Shown here in pieces: positions 26,455-35,671 of a DNA stretch of 64,000 bases. The stretch is taken from positions 84,579 to 148,578 of the forward strand of contig MIAR01000035.1 of the NCBI GenBank assembly GCA_001829185.1, read 5' to 3'. This DNA is from Spirochaetes bacterium GWB1_60_80 (lineage in GTDB: Bacteria; Spirochaetota; Spirochaetia; Treponematales; UBA12059). Each line of letters opens with the position of its first letter. Position 1 is the stretch's first letter. The notes under the pieces were generated by a model, which did not search any database, was not told where the DNA came from, and was given only the letters and a program-made list of their open reading frames with translations. The translations under genes and the position numbers were made by a program.

Positions 26455-27510
26455 ATGAATTCGAGACCGTTTGGACCCTTGTTGGCGCTGGCACTGCTGA
26501 CTCTACTCACCGGGTCGCTGCTGGCCTGCGGCCAACAGAGCGATTACTACCTGCACGACGGCCTGGAAAACAAGGATACCGTAGCCGAACTGCTCGCCCT
26601 GTATGACGACGCCAGCGACGCAGAGCGTTTCGCCATTATTCGTGAGGTGGCTGACGTCTACCTGGCCGACCAGGACTACGACCGGGCCATCTGCTTCCTT
26701 ACCGACATGATCGAGCGCGACGACGACTTCGTGTACAACACCTACTTCATGCTGCAGATTGCCTGGATCTACAGTCAGAAGGAAGATTTTCCCATCGCCA
26801 GCCTCTATCTGGACCGCATTCTCAAAAACCATGCCGACCTGCAGGTTAACGGCCAGTCGATCCACTACTCCAGCTTGCGTCAATTAATCCAGTTGGTTAC
26901 CCAACCGGCCCGCCGCATCGAGTACCGGCAGGAACTCATCGAGCGCTTCCCGGAACTGATAAACTTGGGCACGGAGCAATTCCTGCTAGGCAAGGACTAT
27001 GAGAGCATCGGCGAGTGGGACGCGGCCATGGACTGTTACCGCCAGTTCAGCTTCAACTTCTCGGAGGACGTCCCGGGCTACCCGGTGGCCATCCAGTATG
27101 CCCGCAACCTGATTGCCCTAAGTACCACCCGCAAAGACTGGACCTATGAAACCCTCGAGGAGCTGCTGGACATCATTCGGCAAGCCTTGGCCACCCGCAA
27201 CACCTATCTGCTAGGCCAACTGCGATCCAAGGTTGGCTTCTTTGCCATGGACTGGCACCAGGATAAAAACGACGGCAACAGTCAGGTACTATTCGACTTC
27301 GCGGCCTTCATCGACGGCGACCGCGTATACTATGAAAGTACACTCGACCCAGCCTCCAGCGCCCAGGAAGCCTTCTTGCGCACCTGGGGCTGGACCGAGC
27401 GCATCGCCGTCTGGTACCTCTACTTCCGTAAGATCGACTTTCCAGCCGACCCGGAATTCCACGGACGCTGGGAATGGGCCGGCATTTACTTCGGCGAGAA
27501 GCTGCAATGA
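26455..27510 (+). CDS. Tetratricopeptide-like lipoprotein
   Basis: Reading from ATG 26455, the 351-residue product has a lipoprotein signal (LLTLLTGSLLACG, lipobox LLAC). Helical, TPR-like pairs such as AICFLTDMIERDDDFVYNTY and SLYLDRILKNHADL follow. A C-terminal segment of unknown type (WTERIAVWYLYFRKIDFP) closes it. It heads an operon with an MltD-like transglycosylase and another secreted protein, each joined by ATGA overlaps. A role in organising or controlling the transglycosylase at the envelope is plausible but inferred only from context. GTG at 26446 is an alternative start but has no ribosome site. Confidence 0.78.
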   Translation: MNSRPFGPLLALALLTLLTGSLLACGQQSDYYLHDGLENKDTVAELLALYDDASDAERFAIIREVADVYLADQDYDRAICFLTDMIERDDDFVYNTYFMLQIAWIYSQKEDFPIASLYLDRILKNHADLQVNGQSIHYSSLRQLIQLVTQPARRIEYRQELIERFPELINLGTEQFLLGKDYESIGEWDAAMDCYRQFSFNFSEDVPGYPVAIQYARNLIALSTTRKDWTYETLEELLDIIRQALATRNTYLLGQLRSKVGFFAMDWHQDKNDGNSQVLFDFAAFIDGDRVYYESTLDPASSAQEAFLRTWGWTERIAVWYLYFRKIDFPADPEFHGRWEWAGIYFGEKLQ

Positions 27511-29039
27511 CCACCCGGCCACGCCGGATGGCAGTCACCCTGCAACCCCGCCTGAGGCTGCCTTTGAGGCTGGCCCTGACCTTCCTGGCGGCCGGCGCCT
27601 GGCCGCTGAGCGCGCAAACTGCGCCAGGAATACCGGCGAGCCCGGAAATAACAGCGGCACCGGCCCCCACGGCGGTGGATCCGGCGGCAGCGGCCAGTCA
27701 AGCGCTGGTTGAGGCCGCAGCACCGCTGATAGCCTCAACTAGCCTGACTGCGGCCCACGAGACGCCACCGCCGGAACCGCTGGCGCTACCGCTCCGGCCG
27801 CTGCGTCACTCGTTCCCCGACCAGGCCAACACCACGCCGCCCAGCCAGACGCTGCCCGGCACGCCTGATTTCCGGCATCACGCCTGGCCGGAACGGCTCA
27901 GCCTGCCGCCGCCGCTGGCCGACGCCCATTACGACCGCTTCGTGACCCTGTACTGCACCGACGGCGGGCGCGCCTGGCTGGAGTCGGTGCTGCTCCGTTC
28001 GCGGCCCTACAGCGCCTACATCCTGGACCGTATCCGCTATTACGGTCTGCCAGAGGAACTGTTCTTCATTCCCTTTATTGAGTCGGAGTTTCAGCCCCGG
28101 GCCGTCTCGCGCTCCGGCGCCATGGGCCTGTGGCAATTCATGCGCAACAGCATCAGCGGCTTTGGCATGCGCATCGACGAATGGCGTGACGACCGGCGCG
28201 ACTTCATGAAGTCGACCGACGGCGCCTTGCGCAAGCTGCGCGGCAACTACCGCCATTTCGGCGACTGGCTGTTGGCCATCGCCGCCTACAATTGCGGCGT
28301 CGGCGCCCTGGAGCGGGCTATTGTCCGGGCCGGCGGCGAGCGCGACTTCTGGCGCCTGAAGGCCGCCGGGGTGCTGCCGGCCGAGACGGCCGTCTACATT
28401 CCCAAGTTCCTGGCCGTAGCCGGCACCGCCCTGCACGGCGGCCGCCATGGCCTGGAGCCGGACTGGTCGCCCGGCACTGTCTGGACTCAGCTGCCTCTGG
28501 ACGGCCCAGTGGACCTCGAGCTCTTGGCCGAGGCCATTGGCCTGCCGGCGGAACTGCTCAAAACCGGCAACCCGGAACTGACCTTTGGCGTCACGCCGCC
28601 GGAGGGCGACTACGCGCTCAAGCTGCCGCTAGAATACGCCGCCCAGGCCCGCCTGGCTTTGGCCTCGGCTAGTAACCTAGTACGCGTCTACGTTTACTAC
28701 GTCAAATCGGGCGACACGTTGTCGGCTATCGCCCGCCATTACGGCGTTTCGCTGACCATGATCGGCCGACTCAATCCCGGCCTGCGGCCAGACCTGATCC
28801 GCATCGGCCAGCGCCTGGTCATCCCGGCCCTGAACGACCGCACGCCCTACCCCGGCGCGCCGGTGGCTAGCGGCCAGGTCTTCGGCGGCACCTACCTGGT
28901 GCAGACCGGCGACAGCCTGTGGAGCATTGCCCAACGCTTTACTATAGCCGTCGAACGCCTGGCCAGCCAAAACCAGCTGACGCTGAACTCAATCTTGCGC
29001 GAAGGTATGCAGCTAGACGTGCCGATAATGAACCAATGA
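27507..29039 (+). CDS. MltD-like lytic transglycosylase with two LysM domains
   Basis: The 510-residue protein has a signal peptide (LALTFLAAGAWPLSAQ) and an Ala/Pro-rich linker (about 35-120). The SLT domain (about 160-300) has the catalytic Glu in FIPFIESEFQP, SGAMGLWQFM and IAAYNCGVGALERAI. Two LysM modules close the C-terminus (VKSGDTLSAIARHYGVS and VQTGDSLWSIAQRF). It cleaves peptidoglycan glycan strands with 1,6-anhydro end formation in the periplasm. The start overlaps the previous stop (ATGA), and the next gene overlaps likewise, so the three are tightly coupled. The symbol mltD is withheld because orthology is not tested. Confidence 0.92.
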   Translation: MTTRPRRMAVTLQPRLRLPLRLALTFLAAGAWPLSAQTAPGIPASPEITAAPAPTAVDPAAAASQALVEAAAPLIASTSLTAAHETPPPEPLALPLRPLRHSFPDQANTTPPSQTLPGTPDFRHHAWPERLSLPPPLADAHYDRFVTLYCTDGGRAWLESVLLRSRPYSAYILDRIRYYGLPEELFFIPFIESEFQPRAVSRSGAMGLWQFMRNSISGFGMRIDEWRDDRRDFMKSTDGALRKLRGNYRHFGDWLLAIAAYNCGVGALERAIVRAGGERDFWRLKAAGVLPAETAVYIPKFLAVAGTALHGGRHGLEPDWSPGTVWTQLPLDGPVDLELLAEAIGLPAELLKTGNPELTFGVTPPEGDYALKLPLEYAAQARLALASASNLVRVYVYYVKSGDTLSAIARHYGVSLTMIGRLNPGLRPDLIRIGQRLVIPALNDRTPYPGAPVASGQVFGGTYLVQTGDSLWSIAQRFTIAVERLASQNQLTLNSILREGMQLDVPIMNQ

Positions 29040-29893
29040 CCAGATCCGCCCGCGCCATCGCCACCTGCCTTCTCGCCGCCTGCCTGACCGCCTCGCCGGC
29101 CATAGCCCAAGATCAACTCTACAGCGCCGATATCCAGATCGACTGGGAAAACGGCAAAATCGTAGCCGCCATCAAGCTGAATATCCAGGCGGCCGGCTTG
29201 CGCCTGCCGGCCGGCCGCAGTCAGGCCGAAAACGCCATCGAGGCCAGACGGGTGCAGCTGGTGCGGCCGGCCATCCTGGAAATCGGCTTTGACTCCTGGC
29301 GCACCATCGAGGCCTGCATCGTCGATCAGACCATCAGCCCAGAGGACGTCGAACGCTTTCTGCAAGGCGGCCGGAAACGCGCCGCCTGGCTGAGCCCGGA
29401 TTTCCGCCAGCTGGTCATCACCTACGAATACAACCTCAACGATCTGACCGCCCTGTTCATCCGCCACAGCACGCCGATGGGAATCGACCGGGCCCAGGTG
29501 TTCACGCCGACCAGGGACTACAGCGGCCTCCTCATCTATGTGCAAGGCGAGTTCCCGGTGCGCGGCGAGCATGAGACCGGCCGCCTGGTACCCAGCCTCT
29601 TTCCGCGTATCTACGACGAAAACATGGTCCTGCTGATGGAGCGCAACTACATCCAGCCGGCCGCCCTGCAGCGCTGGGGCAGCGTCGGCTGGGTCAGCCA
29701 CCTGGACAGCCCGCTGGTCGAGCAGCGCGTCGGCCAGGATCCGCTGCGCATTATGGCTTACGGTATCTTCGGCACCCGACGCAGCGACATCATCCTGTCG
29801 GCGGCCGACGCCCTCAAGATACTGGGCAGCGACCACAACCGCGGCCTGATCCAGGAAGGCCGCATCCTCCTGGTCTACGACCAGCCGGACTGA
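29036..29893 (+). CDS. Secreted protein of unknown function
   Basis: The 285-residue product has a clear signal peptide ending ASPAIAQ. No family is recognised. The mature part is a mix of strands and helices, with LYSADIQIDWENGKIVAAI near its start and FPRIYDENMVLLMERNYI, QDPLRIMAYGIFG and IILSAADALKIL further on. The ATG at 29036 overlaps the transglycosylase stop. The genetic coupling suggests a periplasmic partner in cell-wall or flagellar-sheath upkeep, but nothing in the sequence proves it. A terminator follows. Confidence 0.75.
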   Translation: MTRSARAIATCLLAACLTASPAIAQDQLYSADIQIDWENGKIVAAIKLNIQAAGLRLPAGRSQAENAIEARRVQLVRPAILEIGFDSWRTIEACIVDQTISPEDVERFLQGGRKRAAWLSPDFRQLVITYEYNLNDLTALFIRHSTPMGIDRAQVFTPTRDYSGLLIYVQGEFPVRGEHETGRLVPSLFPRIYDENMVLLMERNYIQPAALQRWGSVGWVSHLDSPLVEQRVGQDPLRIMAYGIFGTRRSDIILSAADALKILGSDHNRGLIQEGRILLVYDQPD

Positions 29894-29920
29894 GGCTACC
29901 GCCCGTTGCCGGCAGCACCG

Positions 29921-29970
29921 ACAGAAAAGCCCCCGACGGCCTGATCATCAGGCAGCGGGGGCTTTTCTGT
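29921..29970. terminator. Bidirectional rho-independent terminator
   Basis: The perfect 15-bp stem ACAGAAAAGCCCCCG/CGGGGGCTTTTCTGT carries an inner CTGAT/ATCAG hairpin. It lies between the convergent secreted-protein and M20 peptidase genes. Confidence 0.92.
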
Positions 29971-29978
29971 CACGCAGG

Positions 29979-31211
29979 CTACGCCTGACGAAGCATCAGG
30001 CGGGCAAACACCTTGGCGTCACCGATGATGTTGGCGATCTTGGTATACTCGTTGGGGGCGTGCATCGTCTCGTCCTGGGTACTCCAGACCACGCAATCAA
30101 AGCCGGCGTTGCGCAGGTAGGCGCCAACCGTGCCGCCGCCAATGCCGATCGGCCGGGCGTCGATGCCGCAGGTCGCCTTGATGGCGGAGCGCAACAGGCC
30201 AACCACCGGCGTGTCCAGCGGGGTGGGCGGGCTCTCGTTCTCCATAACCACTTCCAGGTTCACCGTGACGCCGTACTTGGCTTCCACCAGCCGGGCGCGC
30301 TTGCCCGCTTCGGCCACCACCAGCTTAACCTTGTACTGCGGCAAGACACGCATGTCAAGGTAGAAGATGTCTTCGGCCGGGACGGTGTTGATGTTCGGGA
30401 CGTTGGCTTCTTTTTTGGTAGGGGTAATGGTGCTACGGTCTGGCGAAAAGAGCGGCGAGCGATCGGTGAAGACCTCGGTCTCCATGTCGTGCAGGCGTAC
30501 CGCCAGGTCGCAGTTGGCCAGAAAGGGATTGGCGCCGTCGTCCGGCACCGAAGCATGGCACTGCTTGCCGGTGGTGCGCACCTTCAGCCAACAGATGTTC
30601 TTCTCGGCGGTGTTGATCTCGGAGCCGTCTGGCTTGCCGCCGTCCGGGATGATGATCAGGTCATCCTTGGCAAACAACGTGGCGTTGGCCAGCAAGTACT
30701 GGATGCCGTAAACCGAGCCGAATTCCTCGTCGGCCACGAACAGCAATTTGACGTCGTGCTCCGGCACCAGTTTGGCATCAAGCAAGGCCAGAGCGGCCAT
30801 CACGCTGGATACCAGTCCCTGCTGGTTGTCCTCAACGCCGCGGCCGTAGATCTTGCCGCCCTTAATGACGGCCTGGAAGGGATCGGTCTGCCATTGGCCG
30901 CGGTCGCCCTCGGGCACCACGTCGGTATGGGCCATGATCCACAGGCGCGCTCCCGGCTCCCGGCCCTTGATGGTGGCCACCAGGTTAGGCCGTTTACCGG
31001 CGCTAACCCGGGCGTCAGGCGCGTCAAAATGCTCAATATTGGTCAGGCCTTTGGCACGCAGCCAGCGCTCCAGAACCTCGGCCTTTTTCCATTCGCCGTC
31101 GCCGCCCGATTCCGGCGCCAGGGCGGGTATAGCCGTCAGACTGGTTTCCAGGTCGATAATGGCCGACTCGGCGGCATCGAGAAACTTGAAGACTGCATCA
31201 GTGGAACTCAT
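29979..31211 (-). CDS. M20-family metallopeptidase (DapE/ArgE-like)
   Basis: The 410-residue enzyme has the M20 metal set: HTDVVPEGD (His ligand and Asp), YGRGVEDNQQG (bridging Asp), DEEFGS (catalytic Glu and Glu ligand) and a late His in the MHAPNEY region. A dimerisation domain is inserted in the middle (WLKVRTTGKQCHASVPDDG). It hydrolyses an amide or dipeptide bond in the cytoplasm; the substrate is undetermined. The ATG at 31211 has AAGGAG upstream and is preferred over the longer frame to 31283. It follows galE by 68 nt on the same strand, so it may be the last gene of the kinase-galE unit. Confidence 0.9.
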   Translation of the reverse strand: MSSTDAVFKFLDAAESAIIDLETSLTAIPALAPESGGDGEWKKAEVLERWLRAKGLTNIEHFDAPDARVSAGKRPNLVATIKGREPGARLWIMAHTDVVPEGDRGQWQTDPFQAVIKGGKIYGRGVEDNQQGLVSSVMAALALLDAKLVPEHDVKLLFVADEEFGSVYGIQYLLANATLFAKDDLIIIPDGGKPDGSEINTAEKNICWLKVRTTGKQCHASVPDDGANPFLANCDLAVRLHDMETEVFTDRSPLFSPDRSTITPTKKEANVPNINTVPAEDIFYLDMRVLPQYKVKLVVAEAGKRARLVEAKYGVTVNLEVVMENESPPTPLDTPVVGLLRSAIKATCGIDARPIGIGGGTVGAYLRNAGFDCVVWSTQDETMHAPNEYTKIANIIGDAKVFARLMLRQA

Positions 31212-31279
31212 CGTGGTACTCCTTATTACTCGTCGTCGGCCAGCCGGACGGACCGGCGACAGGGCGACGGCAGACGAAC

Positions 31280-32260
31280 TCAAGTACGGGCTGGCTTGCC
31301 CTGGTAGACCCGCCAGCTGCTCCGCACCAGGCTGTCGAGGTCGGAGTGAACCGGCTGCCAGCCGAGCAACTGTTTGGCCAGGCTTGACCCGGCTACCAGT
31401 TTAGCCGGATCGCCGGGGCGGCGGGCCACCACCCGCGCCGGAACGGCTTGCCCGGTCAGGCGGCGGGCCGCGGCCAGGATTTCCTTGACCGACAGGCCGG
31501 ACTCGGAGCCGAGGTTGAAGGCCTGGCTGGGCAGGCCGCCGGCCAGCTTTTCCAGGGCCAGGACGTGGGCTCGAGCCAGGTCGCTGACGTGGACGTAGTC
31601 GCGCAGGCAAGTGCCGTCTGGCGTGTCGTAGTCGTCACCGTAGATCTGCAGCTCGGGCCGCAGACCGGCGGCCACTTCCATGATGATGGGCAGCAGGTTG
31701 GCCGGATTGCGCTCCAGGCCGCGCACCCGCCCGGCCGGGTCGTAGCCGGCGGCGTTGAAATAGCGCAAGGCGACGGACCTGAGACCGCGCAGCTGGTCGT
31801 ACCAGCCCAGGAGGCCCTCGATCTGCAACTTGGTAAAGCCGTAGAAGTTGGTCGGCTGCTTGGGGTGCTGCTCGTCGATAGGCAGGTAGGCCGGCTCGCC
31901 GTAGACGGCGGCGCTGCTGGAAAATACTAGGTACTTGAGCCCGGCGGCCGTCATGGCGTTGAGCACATTAATGGTGCCGGCGATGTTGTTGGTGGCGTAT
32001 TTCTCGGGTACAAGCATCGACTCGCCGGCAGCCTTGAAGGCGGCCAGATGCACTGCGGCGTCAAAGCCGGGCGCCAGGGCGGCGGCCAGGTCGGAGGGGC
32101 GCATGATGTCGCCTTCGATGAAATCGGCGCCCGGAAACAGATTGTCGCGGGTGCCGGAAGACAGATTGTCGAAAACGGTAACGCTGTGGCCGGCGGCCAT
32201 CATCTCCAGGCAGACATGGCTGCCGATGTAGCCGGCGCCGCCCAGTATCAAGACTTTCAT
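31280..32260 (-). CDS. galE: UDP-glucose 4-epimerase
   Basis: The 326-residue extended-SDR protein has the NAD motif GGAGYIGSH at the N-terminus, VFDNLSSG, SSSAAVYGEP, the catalytic YGFTK (YxxxK) and RYFNAAGYDPAGR. All are classic GalE features. It interconverts UDP-glucose and UDP-galactose in the cytosol, feeding surface polysaccharide synthesis. AAAGGAGCGCGC precedes the ATG. The gene starts 15 nt after the HD-GYP regulator and is on the same strand. Confidence 0.95.
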   Translation of the reverse strand: MKVLILGGAGYIGSHVCLEMMAAGHSVTVFDNLSSGTRDNLFPGADFIEGDIMRPSDLAAALAPGFDAAVHLAAFKAAGESMLVPEKYATNNIAGTINVLNAMTAAGLKYLVFSSSAAVYGEPAYLPIDEQHPKQPTNFYGFTKLQIEGLLGWYDQLRGLRSVALRYFNAAGYDPAGRVRGLERNPANLLPIIMEVAAGLRPELQIYGDDYDTPDGTCLRDYVHVSDLARAHVLALEKLAGGLPSQAFNLGSESGLSVKEILAAARRLTGQAVPARVVARRPGDPAKLVAGSSLAKQLLGWQPVHSDLDSLVRSSWRVYQGKPART

Positions 32261-32275
32261 GCGCGCTCCTTTGAG

Positions 32276-33814
32276 TTATGAAAAAGAAACCTGAATAGCC
32301 AGGAATTGCTGGATATTGCCGACAAAGAGGGCGACCAGCGCGGGGTCGAACTGGCTGCCGGCATTGTCTTTGATATAGTTCACGGCCTCGGACACGGCCC
32401 AGGCGCCGCGGTAAACGCGGTTGCTGGTCAGGGCGTCAAACACGTCGGCGATGGCCGTGATGCGGGCGTATAGGTGGATGGCCTCGCCCTGAAGGCCGGC
32501 CGGATAGCCGCCGCCGTCCCAGCGTTCGTGGTGCTGCTTGGCAATGATGGTGGCCGCCTGGAAAAGCTCGCGCCGCGAGAACTGGAGCAGGCCGGCGCCA
32601 ATGGCGGCATGGGTCTTCATAGCCTGGAACTCCGCTTCGTCCAGGCGGGAAGCCTTGTTGAGGATGACGTCGGGGATGGCCACCTTGCCAATGTCGTGCA
32701 CGGCGCTGGCCACCTCCACCCGGCGGACTTCGTCGTCCGGCAGGCCGGCCAGGTCAGACAGCAGGCGGACGTACTCCGACACTCGTTTGACGTGGCGGCC
32801 GGTCTCCATGGAGCGCTGCTCGACGATGTCGCCCAGCGTGAAGATCATCTCGCGGTGGTTTTCCTCGATCTCGCGATTCAGGTAGATATTGTCGAAGGCC
32901 ACCGAAACGTTAACGCAGTAGATGTTGATCAGCTCGATGTCGATGGTCGACAGGTCGGGACAATCTTCCAGGTAGATCAGGTTCTGAGCGCCGGTCTTGG
33001 TCTCGATGTAGCCGATGTAGGAGTGTTGGTCATGGCTGGAAACTCGGTTGGAATGGGCCAGCTCGACCCGTCGCAGCAGATCTGGCGCCAGGAACTCGTC
33101 CAGCCGGCGGTCAATGCCGGTCTCGAAGCGGCCGGTACCGGCTAGGATAACGAAACCGTCGCCGACGCTAGTAGCGGTGAAGCCGCCTATGCCCAGGTAC
33201 ATGGCACCGCGGTCCACGCTCAAGAGCCCCGTCAGCTGTTCAAGCACGCCGGAGGCGAATTTCTTGAGCGATTGCAACTCGAAGATGCGCGCCGACGACT
33301 CGATGATCTTGTGCAGGCCATGGCGGCTCTTCTCGATGGTGATGATATCCTTGTACGAGCGGATAGCCGCGATCATGGTGGTATATAGCTTCTGGGCGGT
33401 CAGCTCGGTCTTTTCTTTATAATCGTTGATGTCGTACTCGAGGATGACCCGGGTGGCCGGCGCCTGGCCAGGTTGTCCAGTGCGCAGAATGATGCGCACG
33501 GCGTGGTTGTCGATTTCCTCGCGGATAAACTGCACGAGGCGCAAACCGGCGTCGTCGGTCTCCATCACCACGTCCAGCAGGATGACGGCGATGTCGTGCG
33601 CCCGTTCCAAGCAGTCTTTGGCTTGTTTAGAGGAGTAGGCCGATATGAATTCCAGCTTGCGGCCGGCGAAGGCAAAACCGGCCAGCACCAACTTGGTGAT
33701 GTGGTGGACTTCCTCTTCATCGTCGACGATCAGGATTTTCCAGACGTCGCCGCCGGCCGGAATTGCCTCGGCCTTTTCTTCCGCGAAAACCAATCGATCG
33801 TCGGCAGGAATCAT
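32276..33814 (-). CDS. Response regulator with DUF3369 and HD-GYP domains (c-di-GMP phosphodiesterase)
   Basis: The 512-residue protein has an N-terminal receiver (ILIVDDEEEVH, phospho-Asp in AVILLDVVME) and a middle region fitting DUF3369, a GAF-like sensor (IIESSARIFELQSLKKFASG). A C-terminal HD-GYP domain follows. HDIGKVAIPD and HHERWDGGGYPAGL carry all the HD-GYP metal ligands, so c-di-GMP hydrolysis to pGpG and GMP is expected. The ATG overlaps the stop of the upstream kinase (ATGA), making the kinase its likely phosphodonor. It is the second c-di-GMP phosphodiesterase type in this window, with the EAL protein at 9499. Confidence 0.93.
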   Translation of the reverse strand: MIPADDRLVFAEEKAEAIPAGGDVWKILIVDDEEEVHHITKLVLAGFAFAGRKLEFISAYSSKQAKDCLERAHDIAVILLDVVMETDDAGLRLVQFIREEIDNHAVRIILRTGQPGQAPATRVILEYDINDYKEKTELTAQKLYTTMIAAIRSYKDIITIEKSRHGLHKIIESSARIFELQSLKKFASGVLEQLTGLLSVDRGAMYLGIGGFTATSVGDGFVILAGTGRFETGIDRRLDEFLAPDLLRRVELAHSNRVSSHDQHSYIGYIETKTGAQNLIYLEDCPDLSTIDIELINIYCVNVSVAFDNIYLNREIEENHREMIFTLGDIVEQRSMETGRHVKRVSEYVRLLSDLAGLPDDEVRRVEVASAVHDIGKVAIPDVILNKASRLDEAEFQAMKTHAAIGAGLLQFSRRELFQAATIIAKQHHERWDGGGYPAGLQGEAIHLYARITAIADVFDALTSNRVYRGAWAVSEAVNYIKDNAGSQFDPALVALFVGNIQQFLAIQVSFS

Positions 33815-35313
33815 CCATCAACCTCGTTCGTCTCGTCGTTTTGCTGGGGCAGGACCAGCCTGAAATGCACCCCATCGCCCAGTGTACTGTCGCAGGTAAT
33901 GGTTCCGCCTAATTTTGAAACGATGTTGTAAACGATATACAAACCCAGACCGGTACCGCCTTGCTCGCGCTTGGTGGTAAAGAACGGTTGGAAGATCCTG
34001 TTCAGGTTCTCTGTCGGGATGCCGATGCCATCGTCGCGGTACTCTAGCACAATATCCTTGTTTTGTATACGCGCCTTCAGTTCGATGGCACCGGCCCGCT
34101 GGTCCGGATAAGCGTGGTTCAGGCTGTTGACCAGCAGGTTGGAGACGATCTGCGACAGCATGCCAGGATAGCCGTACCACGCCAAATCGACCGGAATATC
34201 CACCGAAATCAGGTGCGGGCTACTTTTGAGGCGGGGACGCAGGCTGAAGAGCACCTCACCGACATACTCGCACAGCTTGACCAGGCGCCGGTCCTCGTTA
34301 CTTTGGTCGGCCGTGACCTTCTTGAAGCTGGAGACGAAGTTGCTGGCCCGCTGCAGGTTAAGCAGCAGGATGGCCACCGTCTCATCGGATTCGTTGAAGA
34401 AGTTCTCGATGGCCGACCGGGTTAACTGGCCGCTTTCCAGATTCTGCCGCACCTGCTTGAGGAGTTCCTGCAGGTGCGAGGCGGCCGTGACGCCGATGCC
34501 GACCGGCGTATTGATCTCGTGGGCCACGCCGGTGGTAAGCCCCCCCAGGAAGGCCAGCTTCTCGGCGTCGATCAGGCGGCTGGTACGGTCGGATACCAGG
34601 CTTTCCAGATCGCTGGAGTAGGCCTGGAAGACCGCAGCCATCTCGTTCAGGTTGCGGGCCAACTGCCCGATCTCGTCCTGGCGCTTAATTTCGTTACCCA
34701 CCCGGACGCCGAAATCCTTGGCGCCGATGCGGTGCACGGCTGTATTGAGGTGGCTGATGGCGTCGATTAGGCTCATTTTGACGTAGAAAACCAGCACCAA
34801 CAGGCTGACTACCGAAACCAGCAAGCCGCGCAGCGAGAACAGGAACAGGTCGCGATTAATCTTGCGGATTACCGGGTCCAGGAGCAGGCCAATCTCCAGC
34901 ACGCCCAAGGCGATGTCCTTGTGCTCCAATTGGGCGTAGAGCACCCGATCCGAGGTCTCCGGGCGCACCCAACCATCCGTGACGGCCACCGGGTAACCGG
35001 ACTCGTCGGCCAAGCGGTCAAAACCGGCAAACAGGCTGCCGTCATGGTTCCAGACCGCGATGTAGGCCACCCGGCTGTCTTGCATGGCTACCGCCAGCAT
35101 CACCTCCACCTGTGAATTGGAAAAGTTCCAGACAGCCTCCTCCAGCGACAGAACGAGCTGGTCGCGCAGGTTGAGGGCATCGCGCTGGGCCGTGGCCTCG
35201 GCCGTCCGCCGGTCCAGCCCGAAAATAATCAAGCCGCTGACCAGCGTCAGGACGCTCAGGATCAGCAGGGCGGCGGTAAAAATGCGGAAACTGAGACTGC
35301 CTACCAGGCGCAC
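33811..35313 (-). CDS. Membrane sensor histidine kinase
   Basis: The 500-residue kinase has an N-terminal membrane helix (FTAALLILSVLTLVSGLIIF) and a periplasmic sensor of about 125 residues. A second helix (LLVSVVSLLVLVFYV), a HAMP-like segment, a coiled coil, the H-box GVAHEINTPVG, and an ATPase domain with NSLNHAY, DDGIGIP and GTGLGLYIV follow. The start is set at GTG 35313, because GAGGAGG lies 5 nt upstream and a promoter lies just before it. It is ATGA-coupled to the HD-GYP regulator. Confidence 0.9.
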   Translation of the reverse strand: MRLVGSLSFRIFTAALLILSVLTLVSGLIIFGLDRRTAEATAQRDALNLRDQLVLSLEEAVWNFSNSQVEVMLAVAMQDSRVAYIAVWNHDGSLFAGFDRLADESGYPVAVTDGWVRPETSDRVLYAQLEHKDIALGVLEIGLLLDPVIRKINRDLFLFSLRGLLVSVVSLLVLVFYVKMSLIDAISHLNTAVHRIGAKDFGVRVGNEIKRQDEIGQLARNLNEMAAVFQAYSSDLESLVSDRTSRLIDAEKLAFLGGLTTGVAHEINTPVGIGVTAASHLQELLKQVRQNLESGQLTRSAIENFFNESDETVAILLLNLQRASNFVSSFKKVTADQSNEDRRLVKLCEYVGEVLFSLRPRLKSSPHLISVDIPVDLAWYGYPGMLSQIVSNLLVNSLNHAYPDQRAGAIELKARIQNKDIVLEYRDDGIGIPTENLNRIFQPFFTTKREQGGTGLGLYIVYNIVSKLGGTITCDSTLGDGVHFRLVLPQQNDETNEVDG

Positions 35314-35333
35314 CGGCGCCTCCTCTGGCAATA

Positions 35334-35362
35334 ATAGTAGGCTCAAGTCGCACGTAATGCAA
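35334..35362 (-). promoter_or_regulatory. Promoter of the kinase-HD-GYP unit
   Basis: On the minus strand, TTGCAT (35357-35362), 17 nt, TACTAT (35334-35339). The predicted start is near 35327, giving a leader with GAGGAGG before the GTG at 35313. Confidence 0.62.
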
Positions 35363-35448
35363 CCGCAAGCTCAGCTAAAAGCAACCTGCCGACCAGGCGG
35401 GCTGCCGGTTTGGCCAGCTGGGCGGCCACCGGGAAAATCACCCGGGTA

Positions 35449-35477
35449 TAAAAAAACCGCCCCCGAAAAGGGGCGGC
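35449..35477 (-). terminator. Terminator of tRNA-Phe
   Basis: A CCGCCCC/GGGGCGG stem with a short loop is followed on the minus strand by seven T. Confidence 0.88.
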
Positions 35478-35484
35478 TGACGCC

Positions 35485-35557
35485 TGCCACCGGTCAGAAT
35501 TGAACTGACGACACGTGGATTTTCAGTCCACTGCTCTACCAACTGAGCTACAGCGGC
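35485..35557 (-). tRNA. tRNA-Phe (anticodon GAA)
   Basis: The acceptor GCCGCTG/CGGTGGC includes G-U pairs. D-arm GCTCAGTTGGTAGAGC, anticodon stem GTGGA/TCCAC with loop CTGAAAA, and T-arm GTCAGTTCAATTCTGAC complete the fold. Anticodon GAA gives phenylalanine. The CCA end is not encoded. Confidence 0.95.
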
Positions 35558-35671
35558 TCAACAGGAAACATTTATACCGAAATCCGCCTTTTTGGTCAAG
35601 AGCCGATAGTGCGGCCGCTTCACTTTTCTAAAAAATCGCACAGCCCAAGCGGTCGGCGAGAGGTCTGATCA

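Noticed and set aside
28892..29836. Minus-strand frame of 314 codons opposite the secreted-protein gene
   Set aside because: It is antisense to a coupled operon gene with a signal peptide and has no recognisable motifs.
30060..31307. Long plus-strand frame of 415 codons opposite the M20 peptidase
   Set aside because: It mirrors a well-supported gene, has no ribosome site and shows no protein family. GC-rich DNA gives long antisense frames.
32474..33145. Plus-strand frame of 223 codons opposite the HD-GYP regulator
   Set aside because: It is the shadow of an HD-GYP gene with all motifs intact.
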